From BJHL01 sp040378885 (GTDB taxonomy: Bacteria > Planctomycetota > Phycisphaerae > Phycisphaerales > UBA1924), in NCBI GenBank assembly GCA_046316615.1, contig JBKDAN010000052.1:60428-124427 (forward strand): a stretch of DNA of 64,000 nucleotides. Reading direction: 5' to 3'. Below the pieces are notes generated by a model. It was not told where the DNA came from. It did no database searches and saw only the letters and a program-made list of their open reading frames with translations. This document shows, piece by piece, positions 8,695 to 18,354 of this stretch (the first letter of the stretch is position 1; every line of letters starts with the position of its first letter). The position numbers and the translations under genes were made by a program.

Positions 8695-9465
8695 ATGAAG
8701 CAAGTGCATGTGATGTCTTTGGTTTTGACGATGGGAGTGATGGCTGGTGCGGCGAATGCGCAAAACGTAGAAGTTCGCGTGACGGTGACGAACCTTGCGC
8801 CGACGAACAGCGTGTCGTTCGCGCCGCTGCGCGTGGGATTCAACGGGGGCACGTACGACTCGTTCAATGCGGGACAGGCCGCAACGGCGCCGATCATCTC
8901 AATTGCTGAAGGCGGGTCGGGCAGCGACTGGTTCCCGGCGTTTGCTGCGGGCGATCCGACGGCGACGCTCGGCACTGCTCACATGGGGCCGCTCACGCCT
9001 GGTAGCGTGCGGAGTTCTGTTTTCACGGTGAATCCGACGATCAATCGGTACTTCACGTTCGCGAGCATGGTTGTTCCGAGCAATGATTACTTCATCGGTA
9101 ACGACTCGCCAACGCAGTATCAGTTGTTCAACATGGATGGGTCGCTCAATCTCACGAGTATCACGCAGCGTGCCGGCGACATTTGGGACGCGGGCAGTGA
9201 GGTGGATAGCGTGCCCAACGCGGCGTTCATCGTCGGCTCGAGCAACGACGGACGGATCGCTGACACGGGCGTGGTGGAGCTTGAGTTTGGCGGGCTGAGC
9301 ATCTTCAACGGTGCCACGACTGCGGCGGGCTACACGTTTGATCTGCAACTGCAATCGAGTACGCCTGTGTATCGGATTGACTTTGAGATCGTGCCCGCGC
9401 CTGGCGTCGCAAGTGTGTTTGCGCTGGGCGGATTGGTCGCCGCGCGTCGACGTCGCGTGGCATAA
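8695..9465 (+). CDS. Secreted spondin-domain protein with PEP-CTERM-like tail
   Basis: 256 aa from ATG 8695 (GGGAG 7 nt upstream; a GTG one codon earlier is possible). The signal peptide ends near residue 23 (GAANAQ). The body (VEVRVTVTNLAP...SFAPLRVGFNGGTYDSFNAGQAA, LTPGSVRSSVFTV) matches the bacterial Spondin_N-like family of secreted adhesion-type proteins. The C-terminus is VPAPGVASVFALGGLVAARRRRVA: a Pro motif, a short hydrophobic helix and an Arg cluster, the layout of a PEP-CTERM-like sorting tail. It has no dockerin module, unlike most secreted proteins in this window. Confidence 0.75.
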   Translation: MKQVHVMSLVLTMGVMAGAANAQNVEVRVTVTNLAPTNSVSFAPLRVGFNGGTYDSFNAGQAATAPIISIAEGGSGSDWFPAFAAGDPTATLGTAHMGPLTPGSVRSSVFTVNPTINRYFTFASMVVPSNDYFIGNDSPTQYQLFNMDGSLNLTSITQRAGDIWDAGSEVDSVPNAAFIVGSSNDGRIADTGVVELEFGGLSIFNGATTAAGYTFDLQLQSSTPVYRIDFEIVPAPGVASVFALGGLVAARRRRVA

Positions 9466-9513
9466 CGCCTCGCGAAGTTGCGTCTCTCCTCCGACGCTGC
9501 CTTCCCCCCACAG

Positions 9514-9556
9514 GGGCCTGTCGCTTTCGAGTGGCGGGCCCTTCTTCCATTTTGCT
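9514..9556 (+). terminator. Possible terminator after spondin-domain gene
   Basis: An imperfect hairpin pairs GGGCC...CGC with GCG...GGCCC, followed by a pyrimidine-rich stretch (CTTCTTCCATTTTG). Weaker than the other terminators here. Confidence 0.4.
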
Positions 9557-9624
9557 GTCAATGGCGTCGTCCACGAACGCTTGTGGGCTTCACGTCGCAG
9601 CGACATCGAATCTACTGTGCGAGC

Positions 9625-11436
9625 ATGCTGTCGCCTGCGATGATGAAAGCGGATGCGTTGCTGTCGCAGGGTGGGTACGCGCAGGCAGTGCCTCTCTTGA
9701 TGCAGCAACTGCGGAGCAAGCCCAATGATGCGCTGGCTCATGAGTGGATGGCGGCGGCGCTGCTGTTTACGGGCAAGGCTGAGAGCGCGATGTTTCACGT
9801 GCGACGGGCTTTGGACCTGGAGCCCAAGACGGAGGCGGTGGTGCTGGGGCGACGCTACGAGCTCGCAGCGAACATCGCTGGGGCGCTGAGCAAGCATGCT
9901 GAGGCGCTGGTCTTTGCGAAGAGGTCGGTGGAGCTGTCCGCGACGGCGCAGGCGCTGAATGTGTTGACGGCGGCCTACCTGATGGGCGACAACAAGGCGG
10001 GAGCGATTGAACCAGCGATGCGGGCGTACGCGATGGCGCCCGACGAACCGGCGATTGCGCTGAATTACGCGGGGTTGAAGAGTGAGATGGGCGATCCAGA
10101 GCGGGGGCTGGAGATTGTGCTGCGGGCGATGCACGGGCCATTTGCGGGCGATCCGGCGTTCATTGAGCGCGTGGTGACGAGCGTGCTGTACGTGACGCCC
10201 GTTGGCGGACTGCGTGCGGCCCCGGGCGATGGGGATGCGGTGGACGCCGGCGAGAAACTGGCGTGGGCGGTGCGGTGGGGAGAGGCGATCGCAGCGCAGC
10301 AGAGGGCGGGGGCACACGCGCTCACGCGCGTGCGTGATGTGGGCGCGGATCGCAGGATTCGGATCGCGTTCATGAGCGGGGACTTTCGGGCGCACTCGTG
10401 TGCGTTTTTTCTGCGACCCCTGCTGAAGCATCTGCCGCGTGATCGATGGCATGTGACAGGCGTGCATGTGGCGGCAAAGACCGATGAGGTGACACGCGAA
10501 CTGGGTTCGCTTTGTAATGCATTTGTGCATGTGCCGGTGTGGACGGCAAAGTCGCTGGCGGAAGAGATAGCGAAACGTGAAATTGATGTGCTGGTGGAGT
10601 GCGGCGGATACACCAGCGGGTCGGGTATCGCCGCGTGCTGCTGGCGGCCTGCGCCCGTGCAAGTGAGTTTTCTCGGCTATCCGGCGAGTACGGGGTTGGA
10701 CGTGATTGATGGGCGCATCGTGGATGCGCTCACTGATCCTGCGGGCAGCGAGGCGCAGTGTCGTGAAAAGTTGTTGCGCGTACCGGGGTGTTTCGTGTGT
10801 TATGACGCCGGGACCGACGTGCCGGCGTTGCCGGTGCGCGAGCGGCGCGATGTGGTGACGTTTGGCTGCTTCTCGGCAACACAGAAGTTCTCTCGCGCGA
10901 CGTATGACATGTGGGGGCGGGTGCTGCGTGAAGTTGCGGACGCGCGCATGCTCATCAAGGGATCGCTGCTGGATGAGCCGGTGGCGCGGGAGATGATCTG
11001 GACGCAGTTGGAGCAGCGGGGTATTGCACGCGAGCGCGTGGAACTCGTGGGAAGACTCCAAGACCCGCGCGAACATTTGCGGCTGTATGGGAAGATTGAC
11101 ATCGCGCTGGATACATATCCGTATGTGGGCACGACCACATTGTGCGAAGCGATGTTGATGGGCGTACCCATTGTGACGCGCGCCGGTGAGCAGCACGTAA
11201 GCCGGGTGGGGCTGTCGCTCTTGACGCACGCGGGTTGCGCGGAACTGGTGGCGGACTCGGCCGATGAGTTCGTGCTCATCGCGACGGCACTTGCTCGCGA
11301 CGGATCGCGGCGGGCGCAGTATCACGCAACGTTGCGCGAACGCATGCTCGCTTCGGCGGTGTGCGATGGCGCTCGCTTTGCGACGGATTTCGCCGAGACT
11401 GTGGCGCAGGCGTGGCGCGTGCGCGCGATGACGTGA
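9625..11436 (+). CDS. TPR protein with OGT/SPINDLY-like glycosyltransferase domain (GT41)
   Basis: 603 aa from ATG 9625; the open frame upstream covers the terminator-like region and is not protein-like. The N-terminal ~190 residues are helical TPR-like repeats (LLSQGGYAQAVPLLMQQL..PNDALAHEWMAAAL). The C-terminal half carries GT41 landmarks: IAFMSGDFRAHSCAFFLRPLL near 247, ECGGYTSGSG near 320, VSFLGYPASTGLDVIDGRI near 347, VVTFGCFSATQKFS near 411 and DTYPYVGTTTLCEAMLMGVP near 495. GT41 enzymes add GlcNAc or related sugars to Ser/Thr of proteins. The acceptors are unknown; the many secreted proteins nearby are candidates by inference only. Confidence 0.88.
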   Translation: MLSPAMMKADALLSQGGYAQAVPLLMQQLRSKPNDALAHEWMAAALLFTGKAESAMFHVRRALDLEPKTEAVVLGRRYELAANIAGALSKHAEALVFAKRSVELSATAQALNVLTAAYLMGDNKAGAIEPAMRAYAMAPDEPAIALNYAGLKSEMGDPERGLEIVLRAMHGPFAGDPAFIERVVTSVLYVTPVGGLRAAPGDGDAVDAGEKLAWAVRWGEAIAAQQRAGAHALTRVRDVGADRRIRIAFMSGDFRAHSCAFFLRPLLKHLPRDRWHVTGVHVAAKTDEVTRELGSLCNAFVHVPVWTAKSLAEEIAKREIDVLVECGGYTSGSGIAACCWRPAPVQVSFLGYPASTGLDVIDGRIVDALTDPAGSEAQCREKLLRVPGCFVCYDAGTDVPALPVRERRDVVTFGCFSATQKFSRATYDMWGRVLREVADARMLIKGSLLDEPVAREMIWTQLEQRGIARERVELVGRLQDPREHLRLYGKIDIALDTYPYVGTTTLCEAMLMGVPIVTRAGEQHVSRVGLSLLTHAGCAELVADSADEFVLIATALARDGSRRAQYHATLRERMLASAVCDGARFATDFAETVAQAWRVRAMT

Positions 11437-11445
11437 CGACGCGAC

Positions 11446-12528
11446 TTAGCCCGGGCACGGTGCGCCAGCGAGGACAGCGAAGTAGTCGATCACGTCTTGA
11501 TCTTCAGGGAACACGCCGTTGCCATTGAAGTCGATGCCAACGCAGTCGCCCGAGGAGCATTCGCCGCCGGCGAGAATGGTGAAGAAGTCAATGACATCCT
11601 GGTCTTCGGGATAGACGCCGTTGCGGTTGATGTCGATGGTATTGCAACGAGACACTTCGATGGTGGTAACTTCACTCACGGAGCCGCGGCAGATGTTGCT
11701 GAGGACGAGGCGGAACTTGGCGGTGGCACCATTGACTGCGCGCTCGATGGTGAGCTGATCGCTGAAGACGCCCAGCACCGGGCCAACGGGCGTCATCTGA
11801 TTTTCCGTGAGGTTCGTGAAGATGCCGGGCGCGGTCTCGATTTGCCACTGGTGCGTGATGGGTGGCTGGCCACTGACACGGGCGTTGAGGGTGTAGCGGT
11901 CGCTGCCGGCGATGGTTCGCGTGCCGCCCAGGAAGTTGGCGTCGGGGCCACGGTCAAAGACGAGTGAGACGTTGTCGATAAGCGCGTCGGCGTTTGCGCT
12001 GGGCACAGCGTTACCGATGAACTCGACGCGATAGGAACCTGCTTCGAGCGTAAAGGGTGCGCCACCGTTCGCATCGACGAGTTTCCACGTGCTGGCATTG
12101 ACGAAGCCGAAGTCGTAGTAGAACGGCAGCTCGTCGGTGGCGTTGTTGTAGATGAAAACGTCGTAGGCGGAAGTGAATCCGGAGGCCACGCTGTCGTACC
12201 ACGTGAAGGAGATGCGCGAGCGGTGGGGCAGCGTGAAGTTCTGACGAAGGCGGTAATCGGTGGAGTTGCCGATGTCGGCGTACTGCTGGCCGTTCTGCGC
12301 GAGGGGCCAGATGGGGGCTGGCGAACCGCGGAAGACGAAGCCGACGGCGGATTGCCACGACCAGTTGTCGGGCGCAATCTGGAGAGCGGTGTTGGCGGGA
12401 ACGGCGGGGAACTCGAAGGAGCCGTTGACGATCAGTTCTTCGCGGCAAAGCTGCGCGAACGCGGATGTGGCGAGACCTGCGAGCACAAGTGTGGCGAGAG
12501 CGGAACGCAAAGGACGTACAGGGTGCAT
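11446..12528 (-). CDS. Secreted protein with Ig-like domain and tandem GC-type dockerin module
   Basis: 360 aa from ATG 12528; the upstream frame overlaps the intergenic region. The signal peptide ends around residue 26 (ATSAFAQ). The body starts ELIVNGSFEFPAVPA, a DUF642/choice-of-anchor-like carbohydrate-binding-style opening. An Ig-like segment of about 90 residues follows (YTLNARVSGQPPITHQWQIE...). The C-terminus (about 11449-11650) has two dockerin-like units, DINRNGVYPEDQDVIDFF and DFNGNGVFPEDQDVIDYF, each closed by LAGxxC. The first unit has DIN in place of DFN. This is the only dockerin gene outside the 24.6-57.6 kb island and the only one on the minus strand. Confidence 0.8.
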   Translation of the reverse strand: MHPVRPLRSALATLVLAGLATSAFAQLCREELIVNGSFEFPAVPANTALQIAPDNWSWQSAVGFVFRGSPAPIWPLAQNGQQYADIGNSTDYRLRQNFTLPHRSRISFTWYDSVASGFTSAYDVFIYNNATDELPFYYDFGFVNASTWKLVDANGGAPFTLEAGSYRVEFIGNAVPSANADALIDNVSLVFDRGPDANFLGGTRTIAGSDRYTLNARVSGQPPITHQWQIETAPGIFTNLTENQMTPVGPVLGVFSDQLTIERAVNGATAKFRLVLSNICRGSVSEVTTIEVSRCNTIDINRNGVYPEDQDVIDFFTILAGGECSSGDCVGIDFNGNGVFPEDQDVIDYFAVLAGAPCPG

Positions 12529-12649
12529 CAGAAGAACGTACCACAAGAAGTGGAATGCGCCAAGGTGCCATAACGCTGATTGGGGCGATTTCTGCGATGC
12601 GACTATGGGAAGCGCGTAGGTTTCGACGGGCGGGTTTACTCGTGTGCGA

Positions 12650-13723
<1,074 letters not shown>

Positions 13724-13762
13724 GGCGGAGGGTACTCGATGAACGCGTGCGCGTCGGGGATA

Positions 13763-14080
13763 TCAGGACTCGCACGACATGGTCATCATCGGTTGAATCG
13801 GGCGCAGCATTCGCTCGATTTCGCTGATCGGCCGCGGATCGGGGTCGAGCGGGGACAGGTACGGGGAGATTGTGCGGCTGGTTCTGGCCAAAGCCGCTGG
13901 ACGATCAACGTACGTGGGCCATGCTGAGGAGTTCACACGCTGCAGGGTCGCGTGCTCGAAGCTGGCGCAGGCCCGGCTTGTCGCATGAAGCACCATGCCG
14001 GCACACAGGGCGGTGCAGCCCAACGTAAAGGTGTGACGTGTCAGCCAAGCTGACAGCGCACTGCGAGATGATGACGCCAT
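13763..14080 (-). CDS. Small hypothetical protein upstream of moxR
   Basis: 105 aa, ATG 14080 with a purine-rich stretch (GAGGGAACTGGGAAC) upstream. A hydrophobic segment at about residues 15-35 (TFTLGCTALCAGMVLHATSRACA) could be a signal peptide or membrane anchor. The rest is Pro/Arg/Ser-rich with no recognised domain. Position 39 bp upstream of the MoxR gene on the same strand supports a real gene, but codon evidence is weak. It could be a chance ORF. Confidence 0.4.
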   Translation of the reverse strand: MASSSRSALSAWLTRHTFTLGCTALCAGMVLHATSRACASFEHATLQRVNSSAWPTYVDRPAALARTSRTISPYLSPLDPDPRPISEIERMLRPIQPMMTMSCES

Positions 14081-14335
14081 GTTCCCAGTTCCCTCGCCGG
14101 CCGCGAGCTCGGCTTGATGTGATACACCAAGATGCGAAACGCGCTACTTGTTGGCACGCGTGCGGGGAGAATTTCGCCGGATCTTTGTTTTTTGCTCTTG
14201 CATCGATATGGGCAAAAAAAATCGAGCGGACTGGTGGGACCACCCCTTCCAGCCCGCCCGTCGCGGATGACTTGCTGCGTCGCTCGCGCTGTTGTGTGCG
14301 GCGAACGCAGGTTTTTCGCCTTTCGGCGGTGTGTG

Positions 14336-15658
14336 TTACGGCTTGTCCTTGCTCTCTTGTTCGTTTTTCTGACGAAGTTCTTTCATCTCTTCACGCAACT
14401 CGCGCATCTCGTCGCGCAGTTCCTTGATGTCGTCGGCCGACTCGCGATTCTCTTCGGGACGCCAGCCGTCTCCGTCCCAGCGTTCGATGCGAAGACGACC
14501 TTCACGATCGGGCAAAACAAACATCTGGTTATTGCCCGCGCCCCGACCGCCCGGGGCAACCCAGATGTTGCCCTGCGCCCGGCGCTGGTTCAGTTGCTCG
14601 CGGGCCTGGTCGAGCTGATCAGCGGCGTCTTCGAGAGCCTTGCGGGCTTCCTCCAGCGCTTTCCCGGCGTCGTTATGGTCCTTGGAAAGGTCCTTGGCCT
14701 GCGCCCGGAGCTGTTCCACGAGTTTGTCGAGCTGCTCGCGCATCTCGTTGTGATTGCGCGTGATGTTCTCGCCCAGCAACGGGAGATCGTTGAGCATCGG
14801 CACTTCAATGAGGCCGGGAATCTCGGGCATGCCGGGCACTTCGATGGTTTCGGCGTCGTACGCGACCAGATCGGCTGTCAAGGTGCGCTGTTTCCCATCA
14901 CGAAGAACGACGATGTCGAGCTTCTCGCCCGGCTTGCGGTCGCGCAAGGCAGCCACGATGTCGCCGGTGTCTTCAACGACACTGTCACCGACCTTGGTGA
15001 TGATGTCCCCTTCGCGAACGCCTGCCTTGTGCGCGGGAAGATCGTCAATCACGCGATCGACCTGCACGCCTTCATCGACCACGCTCATGTTGATGCCCAG
15101 CATGACGGGCGGACGAGGAGCGGAGGGGACTGCGGGGACCGGGGGAACCATCATCTCGTTCAGACGACGGCGGGCGTTGCCGCGCTCTTGCTCTTGCCAA
15201 CCACGACCCTGACCGCCCCAGCGGAGTTTGATGCCGCCATTGTCCATGCTGGGCATGTCGGTGGTGGCTTCGACATCGCCTTCCTTGCTCAGGATCTGGA
15301 GCTTGCCATCCTTCTCGCGCCAGCGATCGGCCGGGAGCTTCTCGCCGTTGACCTTGACGGAGATGTTGCCGTTGTTGTTGGTGACGCTGTAGCTGTTGCC
15401 GTTTTCGGTCCAGGAGTTGGTGATCGTGAAGCTGCCACCACCCTGACCAGGCTGGACGCGCACTTCCTCTTGGATGTTCTCATTGAAGTCTCCTTCGATG
15501 TGATCAACCTTGGGAGCGTCCGTCTTGTCGTCGTCTGCCAGAGCGGGCGTGATGCCAAGCGTGCCGCCAGCGGTGATAGCCATCATCATGGCCAGGGCGC
15601 GAATGCTGTTGGGAACGCTGCTGAAAGTGGTACTGGAGAAACCGTTCATCTGTTGCAT
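14336..15658 (-). CDS. Secreted PDZ-domain protein with C-terminal coiled coil
   Basis: 440 aa from ATG 15658 (AGGAG 9 nt upstream). The signal peptide ends near residue 41 (ITPALADDD). A PDZ domain lies at about 184-262 (MLGINMSVVDEGVQVDRVI..LPAHKAGVREGDIITKVGD), as in periplasmic proteases, but no protease domain is present. Long charged helices at about 300-365 and the last 35 residues (EIKELRDEMRELREEMKELRQ-like heptads) predict coiled coils. It is the last gene of a sigma factor / TM protein / PDZ cluster, so it may be a periplasmic sensor or effector of that sigma system (inference). Confidence 0.75.
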   Translation of the reverse strand: MQQMNGFSSTTFSSVPNSIRALAMMMAITAGGTLGITPALADDDKTDAPKVDHIEGDFNENIQEEVRVQPGQGGGSFTITNSWTENGNSYSVTNNNGNISVKVNGEKLPADRWREKDGKLQILSKEGDVEATTDMPSMDNGGIKLRWGGQGRGWQEQERGNARRRLNEMMVPPVPAVPSAPRPPVMLGINMSVVDEGVQVDRVIDDLPAHKAGVREGDIITKVGDSVVEDTGDIVAALRDRKPGEKLDIVVLRDGKQRTLTADLVAYDAETIEVPGMPEIPGLIEVPMLNDLPLLGENITRNHNEMREQLDKLVEQLRAQAKDLSKDHNDAGKALEEARKALEDAADQLDQAREQLNQRRAQGNIWVAPGGRGAGNNQMFVLPDREGRLRIERWDGDGWRPEENRESADDIKELRDEMRELREEMKELRQKNEQESKDKP

Positions 15659-15725
15659 GGTTGAAACTCCTGACAAGGGGGCGCTGTCGCCCGTCGATCT
15701 GCATTCCGCGATCCGCGTGCGAATC

Positions 15726-16439
15726 TCAATAGACCTCAGGACGCGCCAGCGCATCCTGTTGCTGCACTGCGTTGAGTTGATCTTCGTACAACTCGCGCAG
15801 CCGAATGATCCGCTGCTGACCTGCTTCGTCACTGGTAAAACGAACGAGATCATCAACGCGCGCCTTCTCGACGATCTGGCGGATGAAGACGACTTCGTAG
15901 CCTTGACCATCCTTGATGGGCGCGCCCTGGACAATGACCTTGGCGGGCATCTCACCGAGGACGCTGCCATCTTGCTTGCCGCGCTGGAGATACGCCTTGC
16001 GGGCTTCGTCAGCAGTAAAGCTGCCAAGACCGGCGACCTGCGGCTGCGACGAGCCGGTGCTGGACACGGGCTGATTGGCGAGGTTGCGCCACTGCGCGAC
16101 GAACATGACAGCTAGCACCGCAGCTGCAGCCCAGCCGCCCCAGGTACGCAGTGAGGAGGGACGACCGCTGACTTGCGTGCTCGCAGGCAGGCCGACCTGC
16201 TCGGCGCGATCTGCGGCGCGGTTCACGGCGTCTTCGAGCAGCGCGTTGTCTCGCATGGTGAGTGCGAGATCGCGCCAGACGACGGGCCTTTCGTGCGCGG
16301 CGATTTCGAGGACGGCCCATTCCAGGCGCGTCGCTCGGCCATCCACTGCCTTGCTGATGAGCAGTTCCAACTGATCAGCGTCGGGCTGATGCGGCCCAGA
16401 CTGGTTGGGCGTGCTTGGTTGGTTGGGAGGAGTGTTCAT
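15726..16439 (-). CDS. Single-TM anti-sigma-factor-like protein
   Basis: 237 aa. The cytoplasmic N-terminus contains a short anti-sigma-like helix region (LELLISKAVDGRATRLEWAVLEIAAHERPVVWRDL, 24-58), followed by one transmembrane helix at about 99-116 and a periplasmic C-terminal domain rich in charged residues. No zinc motif is visible. It lies downstream of a sigma-70 family gene and upstream of the PDZ gene on the same strand. That order and topology suggest a membrane anti-sigma factor. The function is inferred from layout. Confidence 0.6.
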   Translation of the reverse strand: MNTPPNQPSTPNQSGPHQPDADQLELLISKAVDGRATRLEWAVLEIAAHERPVVWRDLALTMRDNALLEDAVNRAADRAEQVGLPASTQVSGRPSSLRTWGGWAAAAVLAVMFVAQWRNLANQPVSSTGSSQPQVAGLGSFTADEARKAYLQRGKQDGSVLGEMPAKVIVQGAPIKDGQGYEVVFIRQIVEKARVDDLVRFTSDEAGQQRIIRLRELYEDQLNAVQQQDALARPEVY

Positions 16440-16599
16440 TGGTCAGACACTCAGATGCGAAGGCGGTGGGTTTCCGTCACAACGAGTGCGCAGAAAGGTC
16501 CAGAAACTCGGGTTCGCGAAGGCATCGCAGAGGGGTGCGTACGAATGCCGAACCTTGGGGCCGGCTGGCTCGGCTGCGTTCGATAGCGGCGTCGGCACC

Positions 16600-17184
16600 T
16601 TACCCGGCGAGCTCGCGCAGCATCTTGCGGGCGCGGGCGATGCGGGTTTCGACGGTCGTTTCAGGCAGGTTCAGCACTTCGCCAATCTCGCGGTAGCTCA
16701 TGCCGCGTACTGCCTTGAGCAGCAGCGGCTCGCGGTAGCCATCGGGAATCTGAGCGCAGAGGTCGACCAAGCGTTCGCCTTCCTTGCGTTGCTCAAACTC
16801 GGCCGCGGGCGTTGCTTGGCCACTGGCGATACGGGCGATGACGCCTTCTTCGTCGTCGCCGCCTTCGAGCGATGTCTGGGCGGCGTACTTCTGGCCCTTG
16901 CGGGCGGCCATGAGGGCGCAGTTGATGGCAACGGTGCGCAGCCAGGGTTTGAACGCGGCTTCGTCGCGAACTTCGTGGCCCTTGCGGACGACGGCGAGCG
17001 CGACATCTTGCAACAGATCGTCGAGATCGGCCCAGCGCGGCTTGTACGCGAGAAGGATGGCGGCAACCCAGCGGCGATACTCGAGCCATTGCTGGTTGAG
17101 CCACTGGGGATCAATGCGCGCGACAACCGGCGCGTCAGATTGCGCCGGTACCGTGGGCAGGGGTTGTCCTGCAGCCGCTTCCAT
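16600..17184 (-). CDS. Sigma-70 family (ECF-like) RNA polymerase sigma factor
   Basis: 194 aa from ATG 17184; a GTG at 17244 would add 20 residues. Region 2 includes RWADLDDLLQDVALAVVRKG and FKPWLRTVAINCALMAARKG. Region 4 is IPDGYREPLLLKAVRGMSYREIGEVLNLPETTVETRIARARKML. The linker has an acidic insert (EGGDDEEG). It likely works with the downstream single-TM protein. It is divergent from tatC across about 155 bp. Confidence 0.88.
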   Translation of the reverse strand: MEAAAGQPLPTVPAQSDAPVVARIDPQWLNQQWLEYRRWVAAILLAYKPRWADLDDLLQDVALAVVRKGHEVRDEAAFKPWLRTVAINCALMAARKGQKYAAQTSLEGGDDEEGVIARIASGQATPAAEFEQRKEGERLVDLCAQIPDGYREPLLLKAVRGMSYREIGEVLNLPETTVETRIARARKMLRELAG

Positions 17185-17340
17185 CACACGCAGTTCTTCG
17201 CCGACCCTGCACAGCTTGTTTGTCGGCAAAGGCTTTCCTGGCACAACAGGATGCGGGCAGCGGCGTTATCCGTCAGGGAATTTCCGGTGCGTCGATGCAC
17301 CATGCCTGCAAGAATGACTGCTCCGCGGACCGCCTGCGCC

Positions 17341-18354
17341 ATGCCCCCCAACCGCAACCCTGACAATTCGCGCGAAGAAACGGATGTGGCCATCATGACA
17401 TTGGGCCAACACCTTGACGACCTGCGCCGGCGGATGATCATCGCGCTCTTCGGGCTGGTGCCGATTCTGGTGGTGTGTCTGTGGAAAGGCGAATGGCTGC
17501 TGGATCATCTGATTCTGCAACCCACGCGCGAGATTTTGAACGAAGCGAATCAAGGCGGCCTGACAACGATCGATCCGACGGAAGTGTTCAGCGCGTACAT
17601 CCGCGTCAGCATGATCGCGGCGATCGTTGCGGGCGCGCCGTGGATTCTGTATCAGTTGTGGCTGTTTGTCGCACCGGGACTGCACAAGCATGAGCGGCGG
17701 TTTGTGTATCTGCTTATTCCGCTCTCGACGATTCTGGGCGCGGCCGGGGTGTACTTCCTCTTTAAGGTCGTGCTGCCGCTGATTTTGTCGTTCCTTATCA
17801 CGTTTGGCACAAGCCTCGGCGCACGTGAGATTCCGATCGTTGATCGACCGGCGGATGTCGTGATTCCGAAACTACCAGTCCTTCAGGGTGACTTGAAGGA
17901 CGCCCAGCCGGGCGAGATGTGGCTTAACGAGCCGCTGCGGCAGGTGCGCATCGCAGTGACGGACGCGGACGGCAAACCGGTGGTGCTGGGCATGCCGGCG
18001 TTCGCGCAGGCGGGCGTGAGCACGCAGTACACGGTCAACAACGTCGTGAGTTTGATGCTGACGCTGATCCTGGCGTTCGCGGTGGCGTTTCAGGCGCCGG
18101 TCATCATTCTGCTGCTTGGCTGGGCCGGGCTGATCAATCGTGCGTTCCTCAGCAAGTATCGCAGACATGCGATCGTGGTAAACGCGATCATCGCTGCCGC
18201 CTTGATGCCAGGCGATGTCGTGTCGATGCTCTCGATGATGGCTCCGCTACTGGTGCTGTATGAACTGGGCGGGATTCTGCTGTGGATCTTCCCGGCATCG
18301 CGCGTCGCGGGACGGAAGGCGGAAACGACGGAGAACGAGGACGACCGGCCATGA
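17341..18354 (+). CDS. tatC: Twin-arginine translocase subunit TatC
   Basis: 337 aa from ATG 17341; ATG 17395 (MTLGQHLDDLRRRM) is an alternative and is where family similarity begins. LGQHLDDLRRRMI matches the TatC N-terminal 'HLxELRxR' motif. EVFSAYIRVSMIAAIVAGAPWILYQLWLFVAPGLHKHERR is the signature cytoplasmic loop/TM2 region, ending in the conserved ER pair. Six hydrophobic segments are present. The third periplasmic-side loop (about residues 155-235) is some 60 residues longer than in typical TatC proteins. Tat exports folded proteins; the amine oxidase at 57677-59182 has a twin-Arg signal. ATGA overlap with tadA. Confidence 0.92.
   Translation: MPPNRNPDNSREETDVAIMTLGQHLDDLRRRMIIALFGLVPILVVCLWKGEWLLDHLILQPTREILNEANQGGLTTIDPTEVFSAYIRVSMIAAIVAGAPWILYQLWLFVAPGLHKHERRFVYLLIPLSTILGAAGVYFLFKVVLPLILSFLITFGTSLGAREIPIVDRPADVVIPKLPVLQGDLKDAQPGEMWLNEPLRQVRIAVTDADGKPVVLGMPAFAQAGVSTQYTVNNVVSLMLTLILAFAVAFQAPVIILLLGWAGLINRAFLSKYRRHAIVVNAIIAAALMPGDVVSMLSMMAPLLVLYELGGILLWIFPASRVAGRKAETTENEDDRP

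Noticed and set aside
8899..11325. 808-aa minus-strand ORF spanning the spondin and OGT-like genes
   Set aside because: Very rich in Arg and His, typical of antisense translation of GC-rich coding DNA; both plus-strand genes are well supported.
14188..14220. TTTTTTGC...GGGCAAAAAAAA pairing as a terminator between the PDZ gene and the small ORF
   Set aside because: The stem is nearly all A-T pairs with a long interrupted loop and lies over 100 bp beyond the PDZ gene stop; not convincing.
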